Below, one piece after another: positions 11,010-23,455 of a stretch of 64,000 nt of DNA. Location: assembly GCF_025602895.1 (NCBI RefSeq), contig NW_026516234.1:186001-250000 (forward strand), read 5' to 3'. Both the position numbers and the translations under genes were made by a program. The number at the start of each line of letters is the position of its first letter. Positions within the stretch are counted from its first letter, which is position 1. The notes beneath the pieces were generated by a model, which was not told the DNA's origin, searched no databases, and saw nothing but the letters and a program-made list of their open reading frames with translations. The stretch comes from Polychytrium aggregatum. Taxonomy: Eukaryota > Chytridiomycota > Chytridiomycetes > Polychytriales.

Positions 11010-11864
11010 GTCGACGACCACTCTCTTTCTTTTGGCATCGAACCGGATGATCTCGCAACGAGTGGACAGATGGTTCTGGCGAGCGCTTTTGGCCCCGATG
11101 AGATGCATCCGTCGCTCGATCACATCGATGGACTCTGCCAAACGACTGTCGGTGCCGTTGCTCGCGGCTTTGCTCGAGCATGTGAAAGTCGAGCGCACAC
11201 AGGCAGCCGCATTCACTTGACAGGCTTTGGCTATCCCACTCGAGGCCGCCGATGATCTCCCGATGGCTGCGAGTGACCTGGAGGCAGAGCTCGATCGAGA
11301 TGGATCTGTTGTGCACTTGCGCTGTTTTTGTCCGGGCGGCAGTTGGGCCAATCTCCGGCTGATTGAGGGCCGAGTCTCGAATTCCGTCGCTTGTGTCGTT
11401 TCTGTCGCTGTTGTCGCTTCTGCTGGTTCTGCTGCATTGTCTCGGGCCGCGCCTTTGTTCAAGAATTCGACCTGCGTCCCTGCCCTTGGCTCCGCCAATG
11501 CTCAACCACTCGTCTGATTCGGCGGGGGGGGGAGTCGAGCAGCCTTGATGATGCGGTGGCACTTGTTGGTCGCCCATCGTCTCTTTGTCGACACAAACCT
11601 GGTGCTGAGCAGTCGCCTGGGTCGTCCCCTTGGTTGTCGCCAACGAGGCTGCCATCCTCTACTTTCCCACGCTCGCATCCACGCACTTTCCTTCCCCACA
11701 GCTCCCCTGTCACTCTCTCCACTGCCGGCTGCCCCTCTCCCAGCCCACAGTCCTCCAGCCCACCTGTCGAGCGAGCCCCGTCCTCCACCAGAATCTGCCA
11801 CAGCCCCCTGGCCGGACAGATCCACGCCCCCGCCCGTCGCGTCCGTCTCGGCAATGCATAGCAA
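11010..11864. other. Intergenic
   Basis: Region between SDHD and the AGC kinase. Pyrimidine-rich in its last 200 bp, as expected of a promoter or 5' UTR. Long frames on both strands show no domain. Confidence 0.5.
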
Positions 11865-14461
11865 ATGAAAGAACTGTCAGTTTTTCAAAAGGTCATAAGG
11901 AGCAAGTCGTTTCTGGGCCAGAAAAAGAAATCGCTCTCTGGCAGCGACGAGAGCGTCGCCAAGCCCAGACACCGGAGCGCCACAACCGGCGCTGCCTCGG
12001 CCCAGAGCGAGATACATTTGCCCAAGAAGGATGCCAACGGCAGCAATCACTCGAGCGTCTCATCGAGCCTCACCGGCATCCGCGTCGACGAACCGACAAA
12101 GTCGAATGCGCCGCTCACAGATATCAGGCCTTCGGCGCGGAGCTCGACCGCCAATCGACCCGGCGGGAGAGGTGTCCTCACCCGGCATGCCAGTTCAGGA
12201 GCCAGGCTCACGGCCGAGGCAGGAATGCCGTCGGTAGCGACCCTGCCCCCAGAGAGCAGCCACCCGGTCATCTCGATGAAATCGAGCGAAAGCCACTCGC
12301 ACTTGCTCACCACTCCCGACGGCACCTTGCGCCACGTCCGAAAGAAGAGCTTCGTCCAAAGCTTTGTCCATCTCGTCAAGAGCCCGTTCGGCTCCAGTAT
12401 GCGCATCCGCAACCGCCTCACCTCGCCCCACATCTCGCAGTTCAAGCCGCCAGAACTCGATCCCTCGACGCTCGAGATGGGCACCTCGCCCTCGATTGAG
12501 ATCCCCAATATCATGGTGGACGGCGAAGTCCAGCTCGATGGGTTTGACACAGCTCTCGAGACCAACCTCACCAAGACGGGATCGAGTACCTCCGTCAACT
12601 CATTCGTGGGTGACCTTCCGCGCTTCAACTCGTCCGCCTCAACCCAAGACTCCTCCGACCTTCTGACGCAGCCCATTCCCGCTCGGCAAACTCGCAGTCG
12701 CTCGCTATCACTGCCAACCTCGGGCATGCGTCGGGCAAGCATCGGGGCTCTGGCAATCACAAACTCATATGTGCCGTTCCCACCAAGCGGCCCGCCCCCG
12801 ACAATCCACGACCTGCATCTGCAGAAGCTCCTGGGATCGGGTGCCTTCTCGAGAGTGCTTCTCTGCTCCAAGAGGAAGCCCGCCTCTGCTGCCTCTGATG
12901 CTACTACTACGACTGCTACCACTCCTACCACTACTGCTACCACTACTACTACCACTACTACCACTACTACTTCTGCTACGGACGGTCTTCCTCCTCCATC
13001 GTTGTTTGTGGAATCCAACCCAGTTCCACACTCGTCTCTGCCGCGACACATGCAACATCACGTCCTGACCGTGCTGCAGCATCCCACATCCTTGGCCTCA
13101 CCCAATCCATCGCACCAGACCCTTACTAGCTCTCTCTCGACCGCACTGCCATCCACCAGCAAACTGGAGGAGACACCAGTACCTATGGCAGTCAAGGTCA
13201 TGTGCAAGCGACAGGTTCTGGAGTGGAACCAGGAGCGGCATGTGCTGCAAGAACGCAAGATCATTTCCAAGCTGCATCACCCCCTGATAGTCCAGTGTTA
13301 CGGCGCCTTTCAAGATCTCAAGCACTTGTACTTGATTCTCGAATTTGTCCCCGGCGGTGACTTGTACCAGTATCTGCACGAGCAAACAGTAGGCGATGTT
13401 TCTGTGTCCTAACCCCGCAATCGTTCCTCTCGAGTCCCAGAGTCGATTTTTTCTTTTTTGAAGTGTGCTGCAGCATGAGGCCTGTAGTGGTCTTCACGTG
13501 TGTCGTTCTTGCTCAACTACCCTGCTTCAGCGTTGTGTGCACCACCAAATGTCTCCCGTCTCAGGTGCAAGTGCTCGCAACCAATCTTGATGTGTCTCTC
13601 CCTCATCACGCAGCGATTCGAGGAGCCCAAGGCCCGGTTTTATGCTGCCGAAGTGATTTGTGCGCTGGGGTACATCCATTCGGCACATCAGACAATCTAC
13701 CGAGACCTGAAGCCCGAGGTAGGAGGGGCGCCGATATGCTCGCTGCACGGCGAGCGGCCGTCGACTCAGCAGCGACGACAACTACAGCACCATCCGGATC
13801 GACGACTCTGACTGTTGATTTGTTGCACCTCCTCCCGCTCCAATTCCCTTCCAACCACCTGCCCCATCCTTAGAACATCCTTGTTACCGAACAAGGACAC
13901 ATCAAGCTCACGGACTTCGGCTTTGCAAAGATGGGCACCTCTGCAAACTCGTTTTGCGGCACACCGAGCTACATGGCGCCAGAAATGATCCTGCGGAAGG
14001 ACTACACAGCTGCAGTCGATTGGTGGGCGTGCGGGATCCTGATCTTCGAAATGATCTCGGGATACGCACCCTTCCAGGGCGAGACTAGCAAGGAGAGCTT
14101 CGAGAAGATCCTGGGGGGACAGATCAAGTGGCCGGTACACGTCCCTGTGGGGCCGATCCGGGATATCCTGAAGGGGCTGCTCGCCGCCAACCCCCTGAAG
14201 CGCTTGGGATCCAAGAGCGATGCCAAGGACCTCAAGTCCCATCCGTGGTTCATCGGCGTGGACTGGGCTGTGGTCGACTGCGGTGGTGCTCGCCCACCGT
14301 TCCAAGTCACTTCCAAGTCATCCTTCAACGTCGCCGCCGCCAAGGATGACCCCAAGGAGGAGATCAGCATCGACGACCTGGACTTTTCCGACAGCGCCAA
14401 TCCCGATTATCCGTGCGGCGACAACCTCAACCACGACGACAGCATCTTTGAGAGCTGGTAG
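11865..14461 (+). CDS. AGC (PKA-like) Ser/Thr kinase with N-terminal extension
   Basis: Three exons: 11865-13388, 13614-13718 and 13874-14461 (738 aa), all phase 0. A Ser-rich N-terminal region of about 310 residues precedes the catalytic domain. Motifs: Gly loop [11 protein letters not shown] (about 320), AVKVM lysine (about 444), [47 protein letters not shown] across an intron, [33 protein letters not shown] and the Arg-containing KRLG. RFxEPxARFYAA and the TP-x-Y-x-APE block are typical of PKA catalytic subunits. Between the Gly loop and the lysine lies a Thr-repeat insertion of about 95 residues where PKA has about 20. The C-tail ends DDSIFESW, with no clear FxxF. It could be PKA or a neighbouring AGC class. 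Confidence 0.88.
12898..12981. repeat. ACT/ACC trinucleotide repeat encoding poly-Thr
   Basis: In-frame trinucleotide tract within the kinase domain of the AGC kinase; codes for a Thr run with interspersed Ala, Pro and Ser. Confidence 0.9.
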
Positions 14462-15139
14462 ATTTCCGTCGGACGATGGGAGCCAAGCGCCTGTCACCCT
14501 TGGCAGCCCAGGGATGAGCACAGTGGCCGTTGGATACCGGAACGAGCGTCTCGAGATACAGGTGCCGGTGCACACTCTCGGGCGAACACATGGCGCCCTG
14601 GTCGAGCACGAGTCGAGTAGCTTGCGAACCATCTGCAAACCCGCTGGGATGGTGATTAGCGGCAGCGGCTTGACAAAGCGCCGATGACCATTGCTGTGCG
14701 GCAAGCACAAGGCATATTCTACGTTTCTTTTTGGGAGGAGTCATTCGTTTTGTTGTTGGGCCGGCCAGCAGGTCGGCCGAGTTTGATCCAGTCCCCCCTC
14801 CTCATCCATTCCCTTTGATTCTGCATCCTTCCCTGGTGCCCCCCAAATACATAGATTGTTGTTCCAACATGCCTCAGAGCAGCAGCAGCAGCAACGCCGG
14901 GTATTGCCGTGGCGTATACGCTACGAGCCCTTGTCTCTGGGACACTCAGACTCCCGCTCGCCGAGTCTGGCCCTCACCCGGCTTGTCTGCATGAGTCCTG
15001 CCCATCAGGTGAGCACGAAATCATGGGCCACTCGTTGTCTCACGAATCATACGCGGTGTTGCACAGAGTGCAGAAGAAACGAGGACGAACGATCCTGCCA
15101 GACCCGCTTGGACGGCCTCCCTGATCTGATCTGGCAGCG
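14462..15139. other. Intergenic
   Basis: Gap between the AGC kinase stop and the SRR1 start. An AGCAGC run lies near 14880. No gene seen. Confidence 0.5.
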
Positions 15140-16467
15140 ATGGAAGACGACGGATTCGCGCTCGTTCGAAAAGGACGCAAGTCCAGCAAGCCCGGATCAA
15201 AGCCCAGCGGCAGGGCCCGTCCCGGCAGCAGCAGCAACACGATCCAGTATAGAAACGTCTCGACACGACAGAACCAACCAAAGGACCCCGAAAGCGTTAA
15301 GAAGGGCATTCTCGATGCCGTCGAAGAGAAGCGGTACGGATCGCCGGTGCTGCTCCGTTTTGGCCTCTCTCCTGCCGTTTCGCTGCTGCTGATGCCCCTC
15401 TCTCTCACTGATACCGATGGCGATCGCATCGTGTGCCCTGTCGCCAATAGGTCTCTGCTCGCAAGGAGCCCATTCTTCCAGCAGGCAATGGGTATGTGTC
15501 CTGCGGCACATCTCTGCAGCGACAGGGAGCATGGTTGCTGCTGCCTTCCCGCTCCACCGCCTTGCATTCATCCACCAACTCACCCGCCCTTCCAGACTCG
15601 GTGGCAACCGAGATGAAAGCCTTTCGGAGCAGCAGCGGGGACCTCGACATTGTCTGCTATGGCATCGGATCGCTCGCTGGATCGCGGATATCGCAGCTCC
15701 AATTCGCCCTCTGTCTGTTGCTGCACGAGATTTATAGCGTGAGTGCTGCTGCCGGTTGCGTGTCCCGAAGGACTTGCATCGTGCTTGTTCCCAATGAAGT
15801 AGGTCTTCCCCGACGCCTGCCTCATTATCTGCTGTGCGTTTGTTGGTTTCGCTGACATCCTCGCTTGGCTTGGCCGGCCTTCAGTTCCGCCATCTTTACA
15901 TCTTCGACCCCATCATGTCAGAGATGGACCGGGCCATTGCCGATCACTTCAACCTGACCGTCATCGACACGAACGAAAGGGGCAAGCGCACCGTCAGCCG
16001 ACCGACACTCTTTTATATGCCGCACTGCGGCGCTGCTCTCTACAACAACGTTCTGTGGGCCAACTGGGGAGCATCCAGCCTCACAAACATCGCCATCATC
16101 GGAAACAGCTTCGACATGTACTGCTGCTCGTGAGTGTCCCAGATCGGAGCATAGCGGCGGTCTACAGATCGCCCCTCTCCTCCCGACTCTTGCCGTTGGC
16201 TAGCCATTGGACTTCCAGTAGTGCGCACTGACCCCCGCCCGCATTGGTAGATCACTCGACTCAAAGCTCGCGGCGGAAGGACCGTTCATCAAAACAATCC
16301 AAGCGCATACAACGGAGGTGGCGCTACCGTCAAACTTCCACGACAACGACGTCTTCAACAACCTCAGCTTTCACTTCTTCCGGCCGTCATCAATGGATGC
16401 GATAGATGTATTGATCTGGGAGAATGCACCCGAGCCTGCATTGACGTCATCACCCGAGATCCTGTAG
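15140..16467 (+). CDS. SRR1/BER1 domain protein
   Basis: Five exons: 15140-15333, 15451-15491, 15596-15738, 15885-16129 and 16251-16467 (279 aa); every join keeps frame. The central block DIVCYGIGSLAGSRISQLQFALCL, followed by a strand ending HLYIFDPIMS and the LFYMPHCGAALYNNVLWANW..L.NIAIIGNSF stretch, is diagnostic of the SRR1-like fold (plant SENSITIVITY TO RED LIGHT REDUCED 1, yeast Ber1). The yeast member is implicated in microtubule-related processes and the plant one in clock signalling; a shared biochemical role is not established. The N-terminus is basic (VRKGRKSSKPGSKPSGRAR). Confidence 0.9.
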
Positions 16468-16664
16468 CGCCGGGAGGAACGGCCTCCGTCTCTGCCACGC
16501 TTTCCTCGCGGCTACACGATCCCTCGACATCAGCATACTCGTCCCGATATCGCCGCCATTATCCACATTGTTTCGAAGCAGTAGAACAGAGTCAGTAGAC
16601 CGGATTGGTGCCGATGGCAGGTCTCCAGTGCAATCACACTTGTAGTTTTGGACTCTGGCTTTGA

Positions 16665-18434
16665 CTAGAGAAGAAAAGGATGCTGCAAAGCACCATGGGC
16701 AGTAATGCGCTTCTGAGGATTGAGGGCCAGCATTTTCTGTCCGGATGGTGTCGGAAACCACAAATGTGATACCAGGATCAGTGTCTGTACTCGGCTCTGT
16801 CGATGGCAGAGAGCGTCCCGGCCATCATCAGGTCAATGACAGAGAGTATCCTTACCATCATCAGGTCTATGGCTCCTGGCGGCACATCTTCCAGGTCCGA
16901 AAGCGGATGCGGCTTGGTTCGCTTCTTGTCCAGAGCAGTCCAGATCTGCTGTCCTTTCTCGCCCAGGTTTCGTATGTCGGGCGATGCGCCCACTGTTTGG
17001 AGAAAGATATTAAGGATGATGCCGAATTCGCTCGTCTCTGCGGAGAGGAGCGTAGTCGGCAGACACAATGCGTGAGAAATCCTTGCGAACAAGACCGGAT
17101 CACTCTCGATCGCATCTACATCGATTGCGATCGCATCGAGATGCAGCTCGACTCGCATGCCATCAGCTCAATCAAGCCAGTAGTTGCACTTTCGTGGCCC
17201 GGAGCGCACCTCCTTCAAAGATCGGCTTCCCCTTGAACATTTCTGTGGAGAAAGCGCTTGGGGATGAGGGGCACATCATTGCAGTCCACAACACCGCACA
17301 TCCATGGGGATCTCGTGCTGATCCCGTAGAGTGCTGGACAGACCTACCGGCAAAGATGCAGCCAACAGACCACATGTCCAGGGCATAGGTTTGTTGCTCA
17401 GCGGCACCAAGAAAGACCTCGGGTGCCCGATACAGCATGGTAACGACCTGGTTGCATCATGCGGGTTACAACGTGCTGGCTGTTCATCGGTGAGCTCGTT
17501 CAGTCCGTCGCCCACTGCCCACTGCCCACCAGATGCAGCTTCCGGTTCGATGGTACGGATGCCTTCCTGGTTCCCGGTTTTATGTGTGAGCTACCCAAGC
17601 AAGTCGCTGATCACCTACACATGGCGTGTGCTTTTGCGACAGAGGGTAGCTGAACTGTCGGCTGAGACCAAAATCCGCAATCTTGAGGACATGCTTTCCG
17701 TCGCAGCGCTGTAAGAGAATATTGGCTGCGCCGATGGGACACGATCGAATCAGAGCAAATACCTCAATTAGAGAGAAGCCCAAGCTGCTCTCCATTGGCC
17801 CGCTCCCGGGCTGCTGTCGACTCACCTGGTTTCAAGTCGCGGTGATATGTCCTGTTCATGTGGCAGTAGTTGATGCCCTCGAGCATCTGCCGTGTGAGTG
17901 TCTTGATCTCGCATGGCTCCAGCGGGCCGCCAATCTTTTCCATGTATCTCTGCAGATCGGTGTCGGCATACTCCATCACAACCAGAATCGACTCTGGCGC
18001 AATAAAGACTCTCTCGATCCTGAATCAGCTCAGACAACAACGATGAGTAGCAACGCAGATATGGATCAGAAAGCAGTCGGCATGGCGATATAGTGCTTGG
18101 GTGCGCATGGGAGCGTCTCACGGCAACAAAACGGGGGCCCATGCCACCATTACCTGATGACATTTGGATGACGGAGATCCTGCAGCAGTGATATCTCTCT
18201 GATTGCCGTTGGAGGGATTCCGGCGATCGCTTCGTCGCGATACGTCCGCTTCATGGCAAAAACAACGGGCTCCTTGGCGGTCGAGGCCCGGAGCTTGACC
18301 TTGATCACTGAGCCGTAGACTCCGCGGCCGGCCTCGCCTTGGTGTTCATATATATCCCAAATCCTCTCGGCATGTGGCAGAATGTTGATGATGCCTTGAG
18401 ACCGGACCACTACGTCGGGCGTTTTGGCAAGCAT
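16665..18434 (-). CDS. Cyclin-dependent kinase with PPTAIRE helix
   Basis: Seven exons: 18154-18434, 17826-18019, 17619-17725, 17348-17447, 17210-17242, 16856-17037 and 16665-16736 (322 aa). Motifs: GRGVYGSV loop (36-43), MKR lysine (62), PPTAIRE cyclin-binding helix (74-80), MEYADTDLQRYM, YHRDLKPANIL, KIADFGLSR, VVTMLYRAPEVFLG, DMWSVGCIFAEM, GKPIFEG and C-terminal MLALNPQKRITAHGALQHPF. PPTAIRE resembles the CDK1/CDK5 helix, whereas KPANIL is shared with CDK8-type kinases, so the subfamily is left open. The last exon is supported because it restores the missing C-lobe motif. One exon is only 33 bp. It shares a 467-bp divergent promoter with SDA1. Confidence 0.88.
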
Positions 18435-18901
18435 CGATGGAGAGAGTCGGAGAGGTCGGAGATGATCGCACTGATCTGTGAGCTGACTCGATCGCGAGCC
18501 AGTGCGTGATCAAGCCAAGATGGTCTGTGAGAGAGATCTCCAAAAACAAGGCGACAGCGCTCCTAAGCCTTGGACAAGAGCAGCAGCGAAACGAGGATAC
18601 CGCCGAGGGCCGCAAGGATGCCCTGTCGGAAGCTCTCCTCTGTCCTGGGGCCCTCGCAAGCGATTCCAGAGAGCCGGCGCGTTGGCGGAGTTTGTGCCGT
18701 CTCAGCCGGATCGATCCACTTTTTTTTTTTGGCTGTTCCAGCAACAACCCTCGATCGACTCGCCTGGCTCTGTCTGCTCTGTCTGCTCGGCTGCTCTGGT
18801 CTTCGCCACTCGGTGCCGCTCAAGCTCACGACCGACTCCTGCCGGTCTCACTCGCACCCGAGAACGCCCCATATCCAACCGACGAGACTCCGAGTTCCGA
18901 C
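18435..18901. promoter_or_regulatory. Divergent promoter CDK / SDA1
   Basis: 467 bp between two opposite ATGs, with a poly-T tract at about 18720-18729. Role inferred from orientation; no factor site identified. Confidence 0.5.
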
Positions 18902-21900
18902 ATGGTTAAGAAGAACCGCGCCGACTTTATTGCCTCCAACCTGCCGCAGCTGCAGAACCTGGTCAAGCGGGATCCCATATCCTACAAGGAAGAGTTTCTG
19001 CAGCAGTGGCGGCACTTTGAATCCGGCCTGGCCATCTTTGCCCTCAAACCGGACGAAGAGGTATCGTGGGCTTTGTCTTGTGCCGGGCGACTGGGCTGGC
19101 TGGCTAGCCCTGCAGATCTCCGTTGTTGGCTGAGTGGCCACGACCAGCAGTGGCTTGATGCAGCTGCCGAGACAATTGTCGTCCGGGCACAGCGAACACT
19201 TGGATTTGTTTTGAAGATGCCGGCGCTTATACTGCATTCTTCTGTCGCCGACCCACCCGTCCCAGGCAAAGCAATTCGGGGAGCTCATAACCTTCCTATC
19301 GCATGTACGTACCCTGGGCTGCTGGTTTCTCATGCGAAGCAGTATCTCTGTTGGATGGCTGGGTCCGTGCACTATGCCGAGCCGCGACCACCGCGAGGTG
19401 TTGATCCCGTGAGTATCGATATCTAGGTGTCGTCGTGCTATCCCAAGGAATGTGCCACCTTCCCGCAGAAAATCGTGGATCTGCTTTCGAACCACTATCA
19501 AGAGATCCACCCGGATCTCAGGAAAACCATGGTCCAGGCCCTCATGCTCTTGCGAAACAAGGATCTGATCTCGTCCACCAGGTATCTGTTGCTTGGCGTC
19601 CTGTCGGGCGTGCTAGACTCGGCGTCGGATTGAGGGAGGAATGTTCGTCGTCAAGCTCCGAGTAGACGTGCGCGATGATGCAGAGCTATCCCGATACTTG
19701 AATTCCGCCTGTCGCTATAGACATACTCACAGTGATAGCACTTGTCATTTCTTTCGAAATCAACCAGCCTGCTGTCGCTGTTCTTTACCCTGTTCCGCTG
19801 CAAGGACAAGCAGCTTCGAGAGACACTGCACAACCATATCGTCAGCGATATCAAAAATGCCAACGCAAAGCACAAGAACAACAAGCTCAACAAGACTCTG
19901 CAGAACTTTATGTACACGATGCTCAAAGACTCAAACGAGGTTCGCCAAATCCTTGGTCGCAGGCATCCGACACTCACTCCTTCCCCATCGACCTTGAACT
20001 GCATCAGGAGCACATCAGGAGCACATCAGGAGCACATCAGGAGCATTTGAGAGCCGGTGTGGTGGAGGCTATTAGAATACGCATATTTCGCCACTTGTCA
20101 AGTTTCGTTGTTCGACGCACATCTGCTCACATGCATGCTCTTCACCACCAACTCCTCTGCCGCAGGTTGCTGCCAAAAAGTCCCTCGATGTCATGATCGA
20201 GCTTTACATCAAGCATGTGTGGTACGCAGAGCTCGTCGGCATGGCTGAGTGTACCGCGATCAGAGACGTACGAGCTGGCTTGCTTTCGTGAGCTTGCGCA
20301 AGCCTTTCTCATTCCCTTCCGGAACGCTCTCTTGCGATCCACCTCGATAGGGATGATGCCAAGACCGTCAACATCATCGCCGAAGCCTGTCTCTCGAACA
20401 TGTCCAAACTTGCTGCCACAGCAATCAACTTTTTCCTGGGCAAGGACAAAGAAGAGGCCCCGGATTCGGATAATGAGGTCGGTGGAGTTGCCACACTGAA
20501 TTATTCACAGCCAAAGCGGCCTGGTCGGACTCGCCGCGGCAGGCTTTGGAGCATCGCGCGTAGCATACATCACAGAGACGGCATAGGGCGAATTGCTGGC
20601 TCCTTTTGCTCATCGCCTTGAACATGACGGCCTACAGGACGTTGATATGGACAAGCTGCTGCATCAGAAGCGAATCAACAAGAAGACGAAGTCTCGCAAG
20701 GGCCAGGTCGATAAAGCCCTGGCATCGATCAAGAAGGTGAGTGTGCTATGGCTAGTGGAAGCGGGCCGCGATATCCAGTCACATTAACGCCGCCGCTGGC
20801 ATCGGCAGAAAGAGCGCTCTAAAAGCAGAAACGAGTCCTTCAATTTCTCGGCTCTCCATTTGCTGAACGACCCCCAAGGTAGATGCTTCGCTGTTACGGT
20901 CGTACTTGGAGTCCCGCAGAGTCAACACCCGAGTCCGGGTCTGACGGGTCTGACGGGCAATCAGGCAGCTTGATTGCATCTCCCCAGAATCCAACCTGAC
21001 TCTGTCGTGGCTGCTGTCCTTGATCAGGCTTTGCCGAGAAGCTCTTCTCTCGCCTCAAGTCGTCGACGTCGCAGTCCTACTTTCGCTTTGAACTCCGCCT
21101 CCAGTTTATGAACTTGATCTCGCGACTCATCGGAATCCACAAGCTCACCCTGCTTGGATTCTACGAGTACCTGATTCCGTATCTACAGCCTCACCAGCGC
21201 GAAGTGACACAGATCCTGGCGTACGCTGCCCAGAGCTCTCATGAAATGGTTCCGCCGGATGCCATCTCGCCCATGGTCGAGGCCATCGCCAACCACTTTA
21301 TTTGGAACAACTCCTCCAACGAGGTTGTGACAGCCGGGTAAGTCGGTCGACCGAAAATAGGCGAGTGGAGAGCAGCTCTGATAACGGGCGGTGCGGGGCG
21401 AGCCGATTTGTGTGCCGTGCTCCAGTACGAGAGGATCAATTTGCTGATGCGCCTCTAGCCTCAACGGTCTCCGTGAGATTTGCCAGCGGTGCCCATTGGC
21501 CATGTCAGAGACCCTGCTGCAGTCGCTGGTTGACGACTACAAGAAGCACCGAGACAAGGGACCCAGCATCGCCATTCGCTCTCTGCTTGGGCTGTACCGC
21601 GAGATCAACCCTGAGCTGCTGAAGAAGAAAGACCGGGTAAGTGCCAGCGACTGTGCTCTGTTGGGCTGTGCTCCATATGCCAGGCGAGGGCACTGGCGAC
21701 GGCCCTCCATCCCAAAGCCAGAGCATACGCTGCGGTGTTGCTTACTGGCTGCTTACTCCTGAACCACATATCAGGGCAAGGCCGCCACAATGGGCATGAA
21801 GAACTTTGTGGCTCCCAAATTTGGTGAAGTCCGTGTGGCATCCGACGTTGAAGGAATTGATCTTTTGGAGAACGCCGGCGACGGATCCGATAACGACGGC

Positions 21901-23338
21901 GCCTGGGATGAGTGGGAGATTGACGAAGACGGCGGCGAGAGTGATGCAGAAGAGGTTGCCGAAGATGAAGATGACGACGACGAAGGTTGGGAAGATGTCG
22001 AGTCCGAAGCCGGCGGCGAGGAAGATGTCGACCCTGGAGAAGGTATGCTAACCTACAGCACACTTTGCGGAGTCACTGCGTCGAGGGCCAGTTTCTCACT
22101 ACCGATGCCTTGAATCATCAGGCTGGGAAGATTGGGAAGTTGTCTCGAATGACGACGAGGACGATGAAGACGGCGAGGACGACGAGAACGACCAAGATGA
22201 TGAAGATGACGAGGAGAATGAGGACGAAGAAGAGGATGATGAGCAAGAAGAAGCCACTTCATCAAAGCAGAGTGCTCGATCCGACTCCAAATCCCAGAAA
22301 ACTGATGCCAGCAAGAAGAGGAAGGTTTCTACAGAACCAGATGAGCTCGACGACAAGGATGCCAAGTCCTCGAAGAAGCTTGGCCTCACGGCTGAACGAG
22401 TATGTGTGATGGTCAAAGTGTTCATTGAATGGGGCCTTCGCTGCGGCGGTGCTTTCTTGATGCCAGCGAGATTCGCATGGAGTCGCCGCGACCCTGCTGG
22501 ACTCGTGTGGTCTTGCACTCCGGAAGCACGAGCGCACAACCCATCTCACCCTCCTGCTCGGCCCGATTGCAGATTCTCACGGACGAGGACTTTGCCAGAC
22601 TGAAGGAGCTTCGCATGGAGAGAGAGGCCGAAAAGATGGCAGGAGTTCGACCCACCAACCGCAAGCGCTTCGAGGACGAAATTGACGAAGACGACAGCGA
22701 TGTCGATGCTGACGAAAAGGACCTGGTGGACGTTCGCTCGATCATGAGCGGAATCAAGAGAAAGGACGACTACGAAGCTCGTATGAAGAGTATCCAGGTG
22801 AGGCCGACAGTTCCTCATCGGATTCGTGGCGTCTGCTGCTGCTTGCATGGTGCTCGTCATCCACTTTAGTCTGACCACCCACTCAATCACCAAAACACAC
22901 CTTATGGCATTTGTTTGCAGTCTGGACGAGAAGGGCGAGAAAAGTACGGCTCGAAGAAGGGCAAGAAGGAGAAGGGCAGTATGACCAACCGGGTAAGTGC
23001 ACGCGGAGCAGTCAGCAAAGCTTGCACATTTGAGCTCCCTTTTGAGTTGTGCTGACTCGCCGACGAATACTGGCAATGCAACCCGCTATAGGAAAAGTCC
23101 AAGAAGAAAAACTATCTCATGATGGTCCACAAGCGATCGGTTGCAGGCAAGGCCAAGCGCTCGCTCAGCCAGAAACAGGTGGGTTTTGCATCGCTTCGCT
23201 GGTGCGGTTCTATTTCCCTGCATCGTGTCAAGCCATGCAACAGCCGCCGCTGACATACGGGCCCACGTTTCTGAACTCGACCTGTGTCAACAGCACGTTC
23301 TTCGCGAGCACATCCGGAAGCAGAAGCTCCGTTACTGA
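18902..23338 (+). CDS. SDA1: Nucleolar ribosome-biogenesis protein Sda1
   Basis: Sixteen exons (779 aa): 18902-19060, 19266-19304, 19427-19581, 19768-19939, 20166-20221, 20351-20477, 20638-20736, 20809-20878, 21028-21337, 21459-21636, 21775-22042, 22122-22399, 22573-22797, 22921-22992, 23092-23178, 23294-23338. Sda1 acts in 60S subunit maturation and export and in G1 progression. Recognised blocks: [18 protein letters not shown] at the start, [99 protein letters not shown], then a long acidic tract (about 570-650) and a basic C-terminus ([27 protein letters not shown]). Length matches the yeast protein. Two donors (GTTCGC after 19939, GTCGGT after 20477) are weak but are fixed by frame and homology. 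Confidence 0.95.
20001..20046. repeat. 12-bp tandem in SDA1 intron 4
   Basis: About four copies of CATCAGGAGCAC within the intron that follows SDA1 exon 4. Confidence 0.85.
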
Positions 23339-23455
23339 GGCGCAGGTGGCAACACCAGCATCGCCAACCATGCAGAGCTCGAATACAACCGTGGTATTAT
23401 GCAAATGCGTCTGTCGTCCGGGCCGTCGCTCGGATCCAACGGCCAGTCGGGCCGT

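Noticed and set aside
10620-11498. 292-codon minus-strand frame over SDHD exon 3 and its 3' flank
   Set aside because: Antisense of a confident SDHD exon; no domain.
16778-16855. CDK ending at the stop at 16778 without a final intron
   Set aside because: Would lose the conserved C-lobe block; the splice to 16736 restores MLALNPQKRITA..HPF and an in-frame stop.
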